Source: Rhodopseudomonas palustris (GTDB lineage Bacteria; Pseudomonadota; Alphaproteobacteria; Rhizobiales; Xanthobacteraceae). From it: 64,000 bases of DNA. Below the pieces are notes generated by a model that worked only from the letters and a program-made list of their open reading frames with translations, made no database searches and was not told where the DNA came from. The stretch lies in contig NZ_CP019966.1 of NCBI RefSeq assembly GCF_003031265.1, forward strand, positions 3,720,001 to 3,784,000, in the 5' to 3' direction. Within the stretch, counting starts at the first letter, position 1, and every line of letters begins with the position of its first letter. Made by a program: the position numbers and the translations under genes. Below are positions 7,670 to 15,925 of this stretch, piece by piece.

Positions 7670-8839
7670 CTACGCCGCGACCGGCGCGTAGCGCCAGCTG
7701 GCTTCTTCGGCGATCACTTCGTCGCGCAGCGCGGCGGCTTCTTCGCGGGCGAATTCGGTGGCGAAGCGGCGCAGCAGGATCAAGAGCGGGCCCGCGGCAT
7801 CCGGATCGGTCTCGCACTGAGTCAGCACCCGCTCGACCATGCGGCGGCGCAGCCGTGCGGCGCTGGATTCATTGGCGACGAAGCCGATCTCGCGCTCGGC
7901 GGCGAGCGCGGCGCGGAACGCCGGGAAGACGGTTTCCGGCAGCCCGGCGCGGCCGAGTAGCGCATTGAGCGACGCGCGCGCGCCGTCGGCGAGCAGCGCT
8001 GCAACCCGCGCCGGCGCAGTGCCGGAGAGTTCGGCGAGCGCGTGTTCGACCAGCAGGAGATTGCCGGATAGCAGCGCGCGCAGGATCAGTCCCGCGGTCA
8101 GCGTGCGGGTCTCGCACAGATGCCGCATCAACGCCGCCATATCGGCGCCGCGGGCGCGCGACGCGATCGCGATGGTGGAGCGATCCATCGCCTCGCCGGT
8201 CACGCGCGCGGCGCGGTCGGCGCTGAGCCAACCACGTGCCACCACGAATTGCTGCAAGGTATCGGACAGCTTCGCCACCAGCGCCAGCCGCGTCGCCGCC
8301 GGCAGATCGGGCAGCGCCAGCATCGACTCGCGGATCGCCGCGAGATGGCCGTGACGCTCGACGATGCGGTCCCAGGAGAACGGCGCCAGCTCGGCGTGCG
8401 GGTTTTCGATCAGCTCCAGCGCCGCGGCAGGTGAGCCGACCTCGGCAATTGCCGCGCACACCGCGGCGGGCAGTTGGAAACGCCGCGCCACCGCGCATTG
8501 CACGGCGTTGTCGCCGGTGGCGACGATGTCGACCAGATCGGCGTCGAGCAGCAGCGGCGAGAACTCCAGCACCGGCAGCGCCACCGATGCCTGATCGGAG
8601 GCGAGCGCACGCACGATCGTCGGCGGAGCGTCGGGATGGGATGCGAACACTTCGGCGATCGCCTGCCGCACTTGGGCAGCGGGATCATCCAGCATCAATA
8701 GCAGCGCGCCTTCGGCGGCGATGCGATCATCGATCGTGAGATCGGAAATCAACCAGGCGCGGGCGAGAGCGCGGGTGGCTTCGGCACGTTCGCCGGCCGG
8801 TGCGTGACGGATCCAACTGATGAACTGCCGAACAATCAT
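7670..8839 (-). CDS. DUF2336-family helical-repeat protein
   Basis: 389 aa, almost entirely helical with HEAT-like repeats: LLLMLDDPAAQVRQAIAEVF, VALPVLEFSPLLLDADLVDIV, GSPAAALELIENP and WDRIVERHG. This matches the DUF2336 family, which is widespread in alphaproteobacteria and of unknown biochemical function. The protein is cytoplasmic with no signal. Two CtrA-like boxes, each with one mismatch, lie 75-125 bp upstream of the ATG. They suggest cell-cycle or motility-linked expression, which is inference. It is convergent with the receiver/HPt pair across the double palindrome. Confidence 0.85.
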   Translation of the reverse strand: MIVRQFISWIRHAPAGERAEATRALARAWLISDLTIDDRIAAEGALLLMLDDPAAQVRQAIAEVFASHPDAPPTIVRALASDQASVALPVLEFSPLLLDADLVDIVATGDNAVQCAVARRFQLPAAVCAAIAEVGSPAAALELIENPHAELAPFSWDRIVERHGHLAAIRESMLALPDLPAATRLALVAKLSDTLQQFVVARGWLSADRAARVTGEAMDRSTIAIASRARGADMAALMRHLCETRTLTAGLILRALLSGNLLLVEHALAELSGTAPARVAALLADGARASLNALLGRAGLPETVFPAFRAALAAEREIGFVANESSAARLRRRMVERVLTQCETDPDAAGPLLILLRRFATEFAREEAAALRDEVIAEEASWRYAPVAA

Positions 8840-8914
8840 GACACTTCCGGCCGACGCAACTTCACCTCACGCCTGTTTCGGCGCCTCTCATAAACGATCA
8901 ATAAACCATGCCCC

Positions 8915-8930
8915 TTAACAAAGGGTTCAC
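8915..8930. promoter_or_regulatory. CtrA-like box, one mismatch
   Basis: TTAA-caaaggg-TTCAC, one mismatch to TTAA-N7-TTAAC, 76 bp upstream of the DUF2336 gene (minus strand). A second such box is 20 bp further out. Confidence 0.45.
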
Positions 8931-8948
8931 CATAACCGGCTGAGTTCG

Positions 8949-8963
8949 TTGACGTTTCGTTAA
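8949..8963. promoter_or_regulatory. CtrA-like box, one mismatch
   Basis: TTGA-cgtttcg-TTAA; in the direction of the DUF2336 gene it reads TTAA-N7-TCAA followed by C. Two adjacent sites upstream of one gene make a chance match less likely. Confidence 0.45.
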
Positions 8964-9163
8964 GGCTCCACCGTGGGGCAGAAACTGCCCAACCACAGAC
9001 GTCCGCGTGCCACCACGAACTTGCAGCCGCTCCGCGAACGAATAGCTCCGCACGCGATGTCTCTCGTCGTCTCCGAGCTCGGCACCCAGCAACTTGCGAA
9101 GCCGCGGAAGGCGCCAGACTGCCCACAATCTCGACAGTGTATGATTACAGATTGATCGCTCAT
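8960..9163 (-). CDS. possible small Cys-rich protein, 67 aa
   Basis: A frame starting MSDQSVIIHCRDCGQSG with a CRDC knuckle resembles small rhizobial zinc proteins that begin the same way. The rest has further Cys residues but does not follow a family pattern clearly, and the last part may be out of frame. A weak GCAGG precedes the ATG. It lies within the 447-bp gap between the DUF2336 gene and the ABC importer. The gap also holds two CtrA-like boxes, one of which touches the 3' end of this frame. Real gene, decayed gene and chance are all possible. Confidence 0.3.
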   Translation of the reverse strand: MSDQSVIIHCRDCGQSGAFRGFASCWVPSSETTRDIACGAIRSRSGCKFVVARGRLWLGSFCPTVEP

Positions 9164-9186
9164 CCTGCCGATTTGAATATGCAGAT

Positions 9187-9206
9187 TTGCACATTGCGTT
9201 GCACAA
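9187..9206. promoter_or_regulatory. tandem ttgcaca direct repeats upstream of ABC importer
   Basis: TTGCACA (9187-9193) and TTGCACAA (9199-9206) are 12 bp apart, about one helical turn, 80-100 bp before the permease start. Such phased repeats suggest an activator or repressor site. It was checked as a sigma-54 promoter, but the spacing is one base too long and the GG dinucleotide is missing. Confidence 0.35.
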
Positions 9207-9286
9207 TTCGTCATTTTCATCGCGCCGCCGTCAGCGATGATGAGCGAACTAACTAACGACTTCGACCTGATCAGCAGGAGAGCGCC

Positions 9287-10072
9287 GTGCAAACAGCCAT
9301 CTCGAAAGCCACCACAGCAAGGTTGCGACGCGCGACCGAACTCGCTGTCGGCCCGCTGCTGCTGTTCGGCATCTGGTGGCTGGCCGCGCGTGGCGGCTGG
9401 GTCAACAAGGATCTGCTGCCCTCCCCGGTCGACACCCTTCGCGACACCGCTGCTGCGATCTGGTCCGGCAGCATGACCAAGGATTTCTGGCACACCATGG
9501 TCCGCGTCGCTTACTCGATCGCGATTGCGATCGTCGCGGGCGTACCGGTCGGCATCGTGCTCGGTGCCAAGGCAGCGGTGTATCGCTCGGTCGAATTCAT
9601 CGTCGACTTCTTCCGCTCGACGCCGGCGACCGCGATGTTTCCGCTGTTTCTGCTCCTGTTCGGGCTCGGCGATCTCGCCAAGATCGCGGTGGCGGCATTC
9701 GCGGCATGGCTGGTGATCGTGTTCAATGTCGCCTACGGCGTGATGAATGCGCGGCAGACCCGCATCCTCGCCGCGCGTTCGATGGGCGCATCCTCGCTGC
9801 GGATCTTCCGCGACGTCATCTTCTTCGAGACCTTGCCGCAGACCTTCATCGGACTCCGCACGGCGGTGTCGCTGGCGCTGGTGGTGATCATCGTCGCCGA
9901 GATGTTCATCGGCGCCACCGACGGCATGGGCCACCGCATCATCGATGCGCAGATCTCCTACTCGCTCACCGACATGTACGGCTCGATCCTGATCGCCGGC
10001 GCGATGGGCTACGGCCTCAATCTGATCCTGCTGTTTATCGAGCGCTCGATCATCCACTGGTCGGGCAAATGA
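9287..10072 (+). CDS. NitT/TauT-family ABC transporter permease
   Basis: 261-aa inner-membrane permease of the SsuC/TauC/NrtB type (BPD_transp_1), with about six membrane spans. It carries the EAA-type coupling loop AARSMGASSLRIFRDVIFFETLP near the middle, preceded by FFRSTPATAMFPLFLLLFGLG, typical of the nitrate/sulfonate/taurine class. The start is GTG at 9287, with GCAGGAG six bases upstream. It is the first gene of an importer block followed by the binding protein (35 bp), the ATPase and a tandem nitrilase protein. The substrate is likely a small nitrogen or sulfur organic compound, possibly a nitrile, amide or carbamoyl compound given the hydrolase downstream. That last step is inference. 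Confidence 0.93.
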   Translation: MQTAISKATTARLRRATELAVGPLLLFGIWWLAARGGWVNKDLLPSPVDTLRDTAAAIWSGSMTKDFWHTMVRVAYSIAIAIVAGVPVGIVLGAKAAVYRSVEFIVDFFRSTPATAMFPLFLLLFGLGDLAKIAVAAFAAWLVIVFNVAYGVMNARQTRILAARSMGASSLRIFRDVIFFETLPQTFIGLRTAVSLALVVIIVAEMFIGATDGMGHRIIDAQISYSLTDMYGSILIAGAMGYGLNLILLFIERSIIHWSGK

Positions 10073-10107
10073 TCCGCACCGCTGCCCTCGTTCACAAGGA
10101 GACGACG

Positions 10108-11100
10108 ATGTCCAAATCATTCTTGCTGGCCGCCACGCTCACGGCTGCGCTCTCCACCGTCGGCGGCGCGCAGGCGGCCTGCGACAAGATGGACAAGGTC
10201 ACTGCGGCCTGGCTGCCGATCATGCAGACCACCGCCTACTACGTCGCGCTCGATCAGAAGCTGTTCGAGAAGGCCTGCATCGAGATCGACTCCGCCAAGA
10301 TGGAATCGCCGAACCAGATCATCGACGCGTTGATCGCCGGCCGCGCCGATTTCGGTCCGCCCGGCGCTGCCGCCGGCATCGCGATGATCGCGGAGTCGAA
10401 ATTTCCCGGCAAGCTGAAGATCTTCGGGCTGCAGGGCGGCGGCATCAAGGTCGACCGCATCAATGACGGGCTGATCGTCAAGCCGGACAGCACCATCAAG
10501 AGCTTCGCCGATCTCAAGGGCAAGACGCTCGGCCATGTGCCCGGCATCCAGTGGCGGACGATCTCCCGCCACATGGTGAAGGCGGCGGGCCTCGATCCGG
10601 ACAAGGACGTCAAGCTGGTCGACCTCGCGGTCGCGATGCAGGTGCCGGCGGTGGTCGGCGGCACGGCCGACGCCACGCTGTCGCTGGAGCCGGTCGGCTC
10701 GATCGCGGTCGCCTCCGGCAAGGCCAAGCGCGCGATGACCAATCCGGTCGCCAGCGTGATCGCCGACCCGTTCTATTCCGGCGCTTCGGTGATGACGACC
10801 AAGTTCATGACCGAGCGCCCCGACGTCGCCCGCCGCGTCGTTGCGGTGATCGACCAGGCCACCGACCTCGTCAACGCCGACTTCAACAAATACAAAGCGG
10901 TGCTGCCGGCCTACACGCCGATCAAGGCCGATCAGCTCGATCTGGTGGCGCAGCCTTACTTGCGCGGCTTCAAGGATCTCAACGACACCGACGTCAAATC
11001 CTATCAGGCGCTGGTCGACGTATTCGTTGCCGAAGGCGTGGTGCCGGGGCCGATCAACGTTCGCGAGAAGCTGCTGACCAAGGCGGATCTCGGCGAATGA
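10108..11100 (+). CDS. NitT/TauT-family ABC transporter substrate-binding protein
   Basis: 330 aa, starting at ATG 10108 with AAGGAGACGACG ahead of it. A Sec signal peptide (MSKSFLLAATLTAALSTVGG, cleavage after AQA) is followed by a periplasmic type-2 binding fold of the NMT1/THI5 or SsuA-like class. Typical elements are VALDQKLFEKACIEID, DALIAGRADFG, SFADLKGKTLG and the C-terminal ALVDVFVAEGVV. It delivers the ligand to the permease encoded just upstream. The ATPase gene overlaps its stop codon in an ATGA arrangement, implying translational coupling. Confidence 0.92.
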   Translation: MSKSFLLAATLTAALSTVGGAQAACDKMDKVTAAWLPIMQTTAYYVALDQKLFEKACIEIDSAKMESPNQIIDALIAGRADFGPPGAAAGIAMIAESKFPGKLKIFGLQGGGIKVDRINDGLIVKPDSTIKSFADLKGKTLGHVPGIQWRTISRHMVKAAGLDPDKDVKLVDLAVAMQVPAVVGGTADATLSLEPVGSIAVASGKAKRAMTNPVASVIADPFYSGASVMTTKFMTERPDVARRVVAVIDQATDLVNADFNKYKAVLPAYTPIKADQLDLVAQPYLRGFKDLNDTDVKSYQALVDVFVAEGVVPGPINVREKLLTKADLGE

Positions 11101-11933
11101 GCCCGAGCAGCGTCCTCCAATTGCGTCCGGAGCCGATGACCGAGACTGCACCTATGCCCACCGCTGCGAAGCCAGGTCGGCAGGCGAAGATGACGATCCG
11201 CGGCCTGCGCAAGACCTTCAACGACGCTGTCATCTATGACGGCTTCGACCTGGACTTGCCGCTCGGCCAGTTCATCTCGGTGTTCGGTCCGAACGGCTGC
11301 GGCAAGAGCACGCTGATCAACATGATCTCGGGCTTGATGCCGATGGACGCCGGCGAGGTGCTGTACGATGGCCAGCGCATCAGCGAGACGCGGATCTCCT
11401 ACGTATTCCAGAACTATCGCGAGGCGCTGTTTCCCTGGCTGAAGGCGATCGACAACATCCACTACCCACTCAAGGTGATGGGCGTGCCGCGCGCCGAGCG
11501 CAAGCGGCGGATCGAGAAGTTGCTGGCCGAATTCGAGATCCGGATCGATCTCAATGCCTATCCCTACACGCTGTCGGGCGGGCAGCAGCAGACGGTGTCG
11601 ATCCTGCGCGCATTGGTGACCGAGCCGGAGGTGTTGTTCCTCGACGAGCCGTTCTCGGCGCTGGACTACGAGATGACGATGTCGATGCGCGAGCAGCTGC
11701 AGAAGATCTTCATGAAGACGAAGACCACGATGCTGCTGGTGTCGCACGACCTCGACGAGGCGATCGAGCAGGCCGACAAGCTGGTGCTGCTGACGCGGCG
11801 CCCGACCAAGGTCGCCGAGATCGTCGAGATCGGCCTGCCGTGGCCGCGCGACCGCGCCGTCACCACCGGCGATGCATTCATGGCGCTCAAGCGTCACTGC
11901 CTCGATCGCTTCTGGCAGGAAGTGAAGAAATGA
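11097..11933 (+). CDS. NitT/TauT-family ABC transporter ATP-binding protein
   Basis: 278-aa ABC ATPase. Walker A is GPNGCGKST (residues 64-72), Q-loop SYVFQNY (Gln105), signature LSGGQQQ (159-165), Walker B VLFLDEPFSALD and H-loop VSHDLDEA. It is SsuB/NrtD-like. The ATG overlaps the stop of the binding-protein gene (ATGA). About 30 N-terminal residues before the ABC fold are unusual, so an internal start at the Met in AKMTIRGLRK is an alternative. It powers import through the permease at 9287. Confidence 0.93.
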   Translation: MSPSSVLQLRPEPMTETAPMPTAAKPGRQAKMTIRGLRKTFNDAVIYDGFDLDLPLGQFISVFGPNGCGKSTLINMISGLMPMDAGEVLYDGQRISETRISYVFQNYREALFPWLKAIDNIHYPLKVMGVPRAERKRRIEKLLAEFEIRIDLNAYPYTLSGGQQQTVSILRALVTEPEVLFLDEPFSALDYEMTMSMREQLQKIFMKTKTTMLLVSHDLDEAIEQADKLVLLTRRPTKVAEIVEIGLPWPRDRAVTTGDAFMALKRHCLDRFWQEVKK

Positions 11934-11993
11934 CGGGCGCCGGCTGAGCCGGGCCTGAAAGATCCGAACCACCCCTACAATCTGGAGACTGAC

Positions 11994-13667
11994 ATGACGA
12001 AGCGCCGGTTTCGCGCCGCTGCGGTGCAGACACTCGCCAAGTTGGGCGATTTCGACTTCAACATCGCGCTCGCGACGACTTACGTCGAGGACGCCGTCCG
12101 GCAGGGCGCCGAACTGATCGTGTTTCCGGAATGCATGGACACCGGCTATCTGTTCGACTCGCCCGAGCATTGCCGCGAACTCGCCGAGACGCTGACCGAG
12201 GGTCCGTTCGTCAAGGCGCTGTCGGCGCTGAGCCGCAAGCACGGCGTCTATATCGCCAGCGGCATCACCGAATGGGATCCGGCCAAAGAGAAGATCTTCA
12301 ACACCGGCATCATGTTCGACCGCAAGGGCGAGGTCGCCTGCCACTATCACAAGCAATTCCTCGCCACGCACGACCAGAACTGGTTCGCGTTTGGCGAGCG
12401 CGGCTGTCCGGTGGTCGATACCGACCTCGGCAAGATCGGCCTGTTGATCTGCTTCGACGGCCGCATCCCGGAAATCTTCCGCTCGATGGCGATGCAGGGC
12501 GCCGAGGTGATCGTCGACATGGCGAACTTCTTTGCGATGGACCAGGCCGACATGTGGGGCCCGGCGCGCTCCTATGAGAACGGCGTGTGGCTGGTGGCCG
12601 CCACCAAGGCCGGCTATGAGCGCTCGATCTACTATCCGGGCGGCAGCATGATCGTCGATCCGAAGGGCCGCGTGCTCTCCAAGGTGCCGTACGACACCCA
12701 TGGCCTATCGATCGCCACCATCGATCTCGACGCCGCTGCCGACAAGTCGATCTACACCGCCAACGACAAGATCGCCGACCGGCGCCCCGAGACCTACGGC
12801 ATCATGGCGCTGCCCTATGAGAAGACCCCGGTCTATGGCGTTGCCGATCGTCCGCTGATCCCGTCGAAATCGGTGACCAAGGTGGCGGCGGTGCAAATGC
12901 ACGTGACGCCCGAGTGCAGCGTGGCGGAGGTGCTCGACATGGTCGATCACACCGCCAAGCTCGGCGCCAAGGTGCTCACCCTGCCCGAATACGCGTTCAG
13001 TGCGCAGTACATCCTGACACCAGCGGAAGCGGCTGCGGCCGCCGATCAGGCCGCGGCGAACCTTGCCGCAGTGGCAAAGATCAGCGCGCGCTACGGCTGC
13101 CTGATCGCCGCGCCGATCGTCGAGCGTGCCGCTGCGGGGCTCTATGTGACCACCGTGCTGATCGGGCCGGACGGCAAGGAGATCGGGCGCTATCGCAAGA
13201 CGCATCTCACCGCCGAGGAGCGCAAATGGGCGGTCGCCGGCTTCGACTATCCGGTGTTCGACACGGTGTTCGGCCGCATCGGCGTGATGTCCGGCTATGA
13301 CGCGGTGTTTCCGGAAACCTCGCGCTGCCTCGCGATCGGCGCGGCCGACATCATTCTATGGCCGGCGGCGCTGCGCGAGCCGTTCGAGCGCGAACTGCTC
13401 GCTGTGCCGCGCGCCGAGGACAATCGGGTCGCGGTCGTGCTCGCCAACCGGGTCGACAGTCCCTACCCCGGCGGCAGCGTGGTGATCCCGCCGACCGGCT
13501 TCCCGCAGTGGGACATCAACATCGCGGCGCCGCGGGTCATGAAGCTCGGCGCGGTGATGCCCAAGCACATCGATCTGGCGGTCTGCCGGCAGAAGATGAT
13601 GATCCCGAAGGTGGACATGTTTGCAAACCGGCTGGTGGAGACGTACGCTCCCATCGTCGCGGCGTAG
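11994..13667 (+). CDS. tandem nitrilase-superfamily protein, second domain lacks catalytic Cys
   Basis: 557 aa with two complete carbon-nitrogen hydrolase domains in one chain (about 5-275 and 293-550). Domain 1 has the full Glu-Lys-Cys triad: E46 (FPECMD), K120 (YHKQF) and C153 (LICFDGR). Domain 2 keeps the Glu (E332, LPEYAF) and Lys (K402, YRKTHL), but the nucleophile position reads VMSGYD, so Cys is replaced by Gly434. Domain 2 should therefore be inactive and may be structural, since nitrilases work as dimers or spirals, or regulatory. It lies 60 bp after the ABC ATPase gene and before a LysR gene. It probably hydrolyses the imported compound (nitrile, amide or carbamoyl), which is inference. 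The start ATG at 11994 is preceded by tctggagactgac. Confidence 0.9.
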   Translation: MTKRRFRAAAVQTLAKLGDFDFNIALATTYVEDAVRQGAELIVFPECMDTGYLFDSPEHCRELAETLTEGPFVKALSALSRKHGVYIASGITEWDPAKEKIFNTGIMFDRKGEVACHYHKQFLATHDQNWFAFGERGCPVVDTDLGKIGLLICFDGRIPEIFRSMAMQGAEVIVDMANFFAMDQADMWGPARSYENGVWLVAATKAGYERSIYYPGGSMIVDPKGRVLSKVPYDTHGLSIATIDLDAAADKSIYTANDKIADRRPETYGIMALPYEKTPVYGVADRPLIPSKSVTKVAAVQMHVTPECSVAEVLDMVDHTAKLGAKVLTLPEYAFSAQYILTPAEAAAAADQAAANLAAVAKISARYGCLIAAPIVERAAAGLYVTTVLIGPDGKEIGRYRKTHLTAEERKWAVAGFDYPVFDTVFGRIGVMSGYDAVFPETSRCLAIGAADIILWPAALREPFERELLAVPRAEDNRVAVVLANRVDSPYPGGSVVIPPTGFPQWDINIAAPRVMKLGAVMPKHIDLAVCRQKMMIPKVDMFANRLVETYAPIVAA

Positions 13668-13745
13668 TCCCGTTCGGTGGCTGTCCGGACACAAGCGGAA
13701 GGTCGGCACATCGGCGCCGGCCGTGCCGGGGAGACCGCAGCGGGC

Positions 13746-14693
13746 GTGGCGAAGACTCAGCGCACCATCAGGTACGACTGGAACGACGTCGTCTATTTCC
13801 TCGAAGTGGCGCGGCAGCGCAGTCTGGTCCGCGCCGCCGCCAAGCTGAAGGTCGACCACACCACCGTCAGCCGACGCGTCCGCGAGCTGGAGCGCAGCCT
13901 CAACTCGACGCTGTTCAAGCGCAGCAAGTCGGGCTTCACGCTGACCGAGATCGGCATGCGGCTGCTGCAATATGCCGAGGGCATGGAAAGCCAGGCGAAC
14001 TCGATCGTCGAGGCGATCGGGACCGATACTGCGGACGCCGGCGGTGCGGTGCGGATCGCCGCGATGGAAGGGATCGGCAGCTTCTATCTCACGCGTTGCA
14101 TCGCTGACTTCAACCGAATCTACCCGTCGATCCAGATCGAACTGATCACCGACACGCGGCTGCTCGACCTCAGCCGGCGCGAAGCGGATATCTTCGTCAG
14201 CTTCTTCCGGCCGCACGGAAAGAGACTGTCGATCAAGAAGGTCGGCGAATTCCGGATCTCGCTGTACGCGACGGATGCGTATTTCGGAGGCCGGAGCCCG
14301 CCAACGACGGTGAAGGATCTCGAAACCCACGCCTTCATCGATTTCATCGAGGACTACATCTACAGCAAGGAAAACCGCTGGCTGTCCGACGTGCTGCGGC
14401 CGCCGCATACGATCTTCCGCAGCACAAGCCTGGTGGCGCAGTCGATTGCCGTGTCGGCCGGCCAAGGGATCGCGATGCTGCCGTCCTACGTGGCGTCCGG
14501 CAATGCCGAGCTATTTCCGGTGATGCCCGAGCTGTTCACCACGCGCGACATCTGGCTGTCGGTCCACGAAGACCTGCTTCACGTCGCGCGGATCAAGGCG
14601 GTCACGACGTTTCTGGAAAAGCGGATCGAAGCCGACAAGGCGTTCCTGAACTCGGTGCAAAATCAGCGCAGTCGCCGCAAGCGGAATGGCTGA
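13746..14693 (+). CDS. LysR-family transcriptional regulator
   Basis: About 315 aa. The N-terminal winged helix-turn-helix (WNDVVYFLEVARQRSLVRAAAKL...TTVSRRVRELE) is typical LysR, followed by a periplasmic-binding-like effector domain (GAVRIAAMEGIGSFYL..., GQGIAMLPSYVA). GTG at 13746 is chosen because the helix-turn-helix starts shortly after; an upstream GTG at 13677 would add 23 residues without clear coding character. It lies 78 bp after the tandem nitrilase gene on the same strand, so it probably regulates the importer/hydrolase block. The tandem ttgcaca repeats at 9187 are one possible target. Confidence 0.88.
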   Translation: MAKTQRTIRYDWNDVVYFLEVARQRSLVRAAAKLKVDHTTVSRRVRELERSLNSTLFKRSKSGFTLTEIGMRLLQYAEGMESQANSIVEAIGTDTADAGGAVRIAAMEGIGSFYLTRCIADFNRIYPSIQIELITDTRLLDLSRREADIFVSFFRPHGKRLSIKKVGEFRISLYATDAYFGGRSPPTTVKDLETHAFIDFIEDYIYSKENRWLSDVLRPPHTIFRSTSLVAQSIAVSAGQGIAMLPSYVASGNAELFPVMPELFTTRDIWLSVHEDLLHVARIKAVTTFLEKRIEADKAFLNSVQNQRSRRKRNG

Positions 14694-14700
14694 ACTAAGC

Positions 14701-15741
14701 TCAGCTCGCGAACGTGCCGTTGCGATCGCTGAACAGATCGAGCGGAGTCGGCGTGCGGACTTCGGGAGTCCGAGGCAGATCCGGTAGCGCGGTCTGTGAC
14801 GGAATCGTCGTCTGTGACGGCATGGCCGTCTGCGATGGAGAGGTCCACAGCGATTGCACCGCGGGCGATACAGGTTCGGCGCGGTCGCCGCCGAGGAACA
14901 GCGAACGGAACATCGGCTCGTTGCCGCGCTGCGACGTCGCGGTGCGCGTTGCGTCGCCGGCTTGTGCAGGCGTGACGTTGCGCACGTCTGGGAAGCTCGC
15001 CAGATACGCGGCGTTGTCGACCGGCACTTGCGGTGCGGCCGAAGCCAGCGTCACCGGCAGGCCGGCGACCGAGGCGATCGCGCTCTGCGTTGCGGGTGCA
15101 TTGGCGGCCGCCTCGTAGCGCGTCGCGAGATTGGAATACACCTCGGAGACGCTGCGGGCGTTGCCGGAGCGATCGTAGAAGATCGACTGGTTGGCCGCAG
15201 CCGCCGAGGGAAACAGCGCGGCACCGGCGACGTTGGGCGTGTCGCTTGCGGCGTTGATCAGCTTGGCGGCGCCGGCCACGCCCATGAAGTGCGCCATGTA
15301 GAGTTCGGCGTCCGACGGGCGCCGGCCGATCTCGCCGGTGAGCTTGAAGCTGTTCGACTGCGTCAGCACCCCGGCCATCGCCGAGGACACCACCGGATCG
15401 TTGCGCAGATTCATGATCGCGGCGCGCGCCGACGGGTCGCTGACCGAATAGCTGCCCGAAGCCGAGCGGGTGATGGAATCGGCATATTGGCCGTAGCCGA
15501 GCTGCGCGCCGGCCTCCTTCACGGTGCCGAGCCAGGTCTGCTCGATGAACTGGAACAGGCCCTGGGCCGATGACGTGCTGGCCTGGGCGGTCGGATTGAA
15601 GTCCGACTCCATCTTGGCGGTGGCGAGCAGATACTGGAAGCTGGTGCCGGTGGCGCCGGCAGCCTGCTTGATCGCGCCGGCGACCTTGGTCCGCGCCGGA
15701 TCGACGATCATCACCGCCGGATTTGAAATCTCGACCGTCAT
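14701..15741 (-). CDS. lytic transglycosylase-like (SLT domain) protein
   Basis: 346 aa. The N-terminal 100 residues contain an SLT-type lysozyme fold: SFQYLLATAKMESDFNP with the catalytic Glu, then STSSAQGLFQFIEQTWL. The rest is low complexity, rich in Ala, Ser, Pro and Gln. No classical signal peptide is seen, as with rod-type flagellar muramidases that leave by the flagellar export route. A perfect CtrA box lies 62 bp upstream, which fits a flagellar or cell-cycle role, but no flagellar structural genes are in the window. It is convergent with the LysR gene, with 7 bp between them. Confidence 0.82.
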   Translation of the reverse strand: MTVEISNPAVMIVDPARTKVAGAIKQAAGATGTSFQYLLATAKMESDFNPTAQASTSSAQGLFQFIEQTWLGTVKEAGAQLGYGQYADSITRSASGSYSVSDPSARAAIMNLRNDPVVSSAMAGVLTQSNSFKLTGEIGRRPSDAELYMAHFMGVAGAAKLINAASDTPNVAGAALFPSAAAANQSIFYDRSGNARSVSEVYSNLATRYEAAANAPATQSAIASVAGLPVTLASAAPQVPVDNAAYLASFPDVRNVTPAQAGDATRTATSQRGNEPMFRSLFLGGDRAEPVSPAVQSLWTSPSQTAMPSQTTIPSQTALPDLPRTPEVRTPTPLDLFSDRNGTFAS

Positions 15742-15803
15742 AGCCCCTGCCCGCTCTCCGCTGCGAGCGCCCTTCCGTCACCGGCGACCCTGCGGGATTA
15801 TGG

Positions 15804-15819
15804 TTAACGCAGTATTAAC
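15804..15819. promoter_or_regulatory. CtrA box, exact match
   Basis: TTAA-cgcagta-TTAAC, a full match to the alphaproteobacterial CtrA consensus TTAA-N7-TTAAC. It lies in the 184-bp gap between the divergent transglycosylase gene (start 15741) and the 15926 gene, nearer the former. Confidence 0.7.
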
Positions 15820-15840
15820 GACCGAAACCCGATACAGCCT

Positions 15841-15856
15841 TTGACGCCCGCTTAAC
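15841..15856. promoter_or_regulatory. CtrA-like box, one mismatch
   Basis: TTGA-cgcccgc-TTAAC in the same divergent promoter region, 70 bp before the 15926 gene. It pairs with the exact box at 15804, suggesting one site per gene. Confidence 0.5.
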
Positions 15857-15925
15857 CTAAGATGGCTAGACTCATGCCAGTCCGCTCGGAGTTTGACCGG
15901 GGCGCAGAGTCATCGGGAGAAAGCC

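Noticed and set aside
9181..9210. Sigma-54 promoter (ttgcaca...ttgcaca)
   Set aside because: The -24 GG is missing and the spacing between the two elements is one base too long, so it was kept only as phased direct repeats.
11004..12701. 565-codon open frame antisense to the ABC ATPase and nitrilase genes
   Set aside because: It has no ribosome-binding site and His/Arg/Asp-rich composition typical of antisense frames; sense genes are clear.
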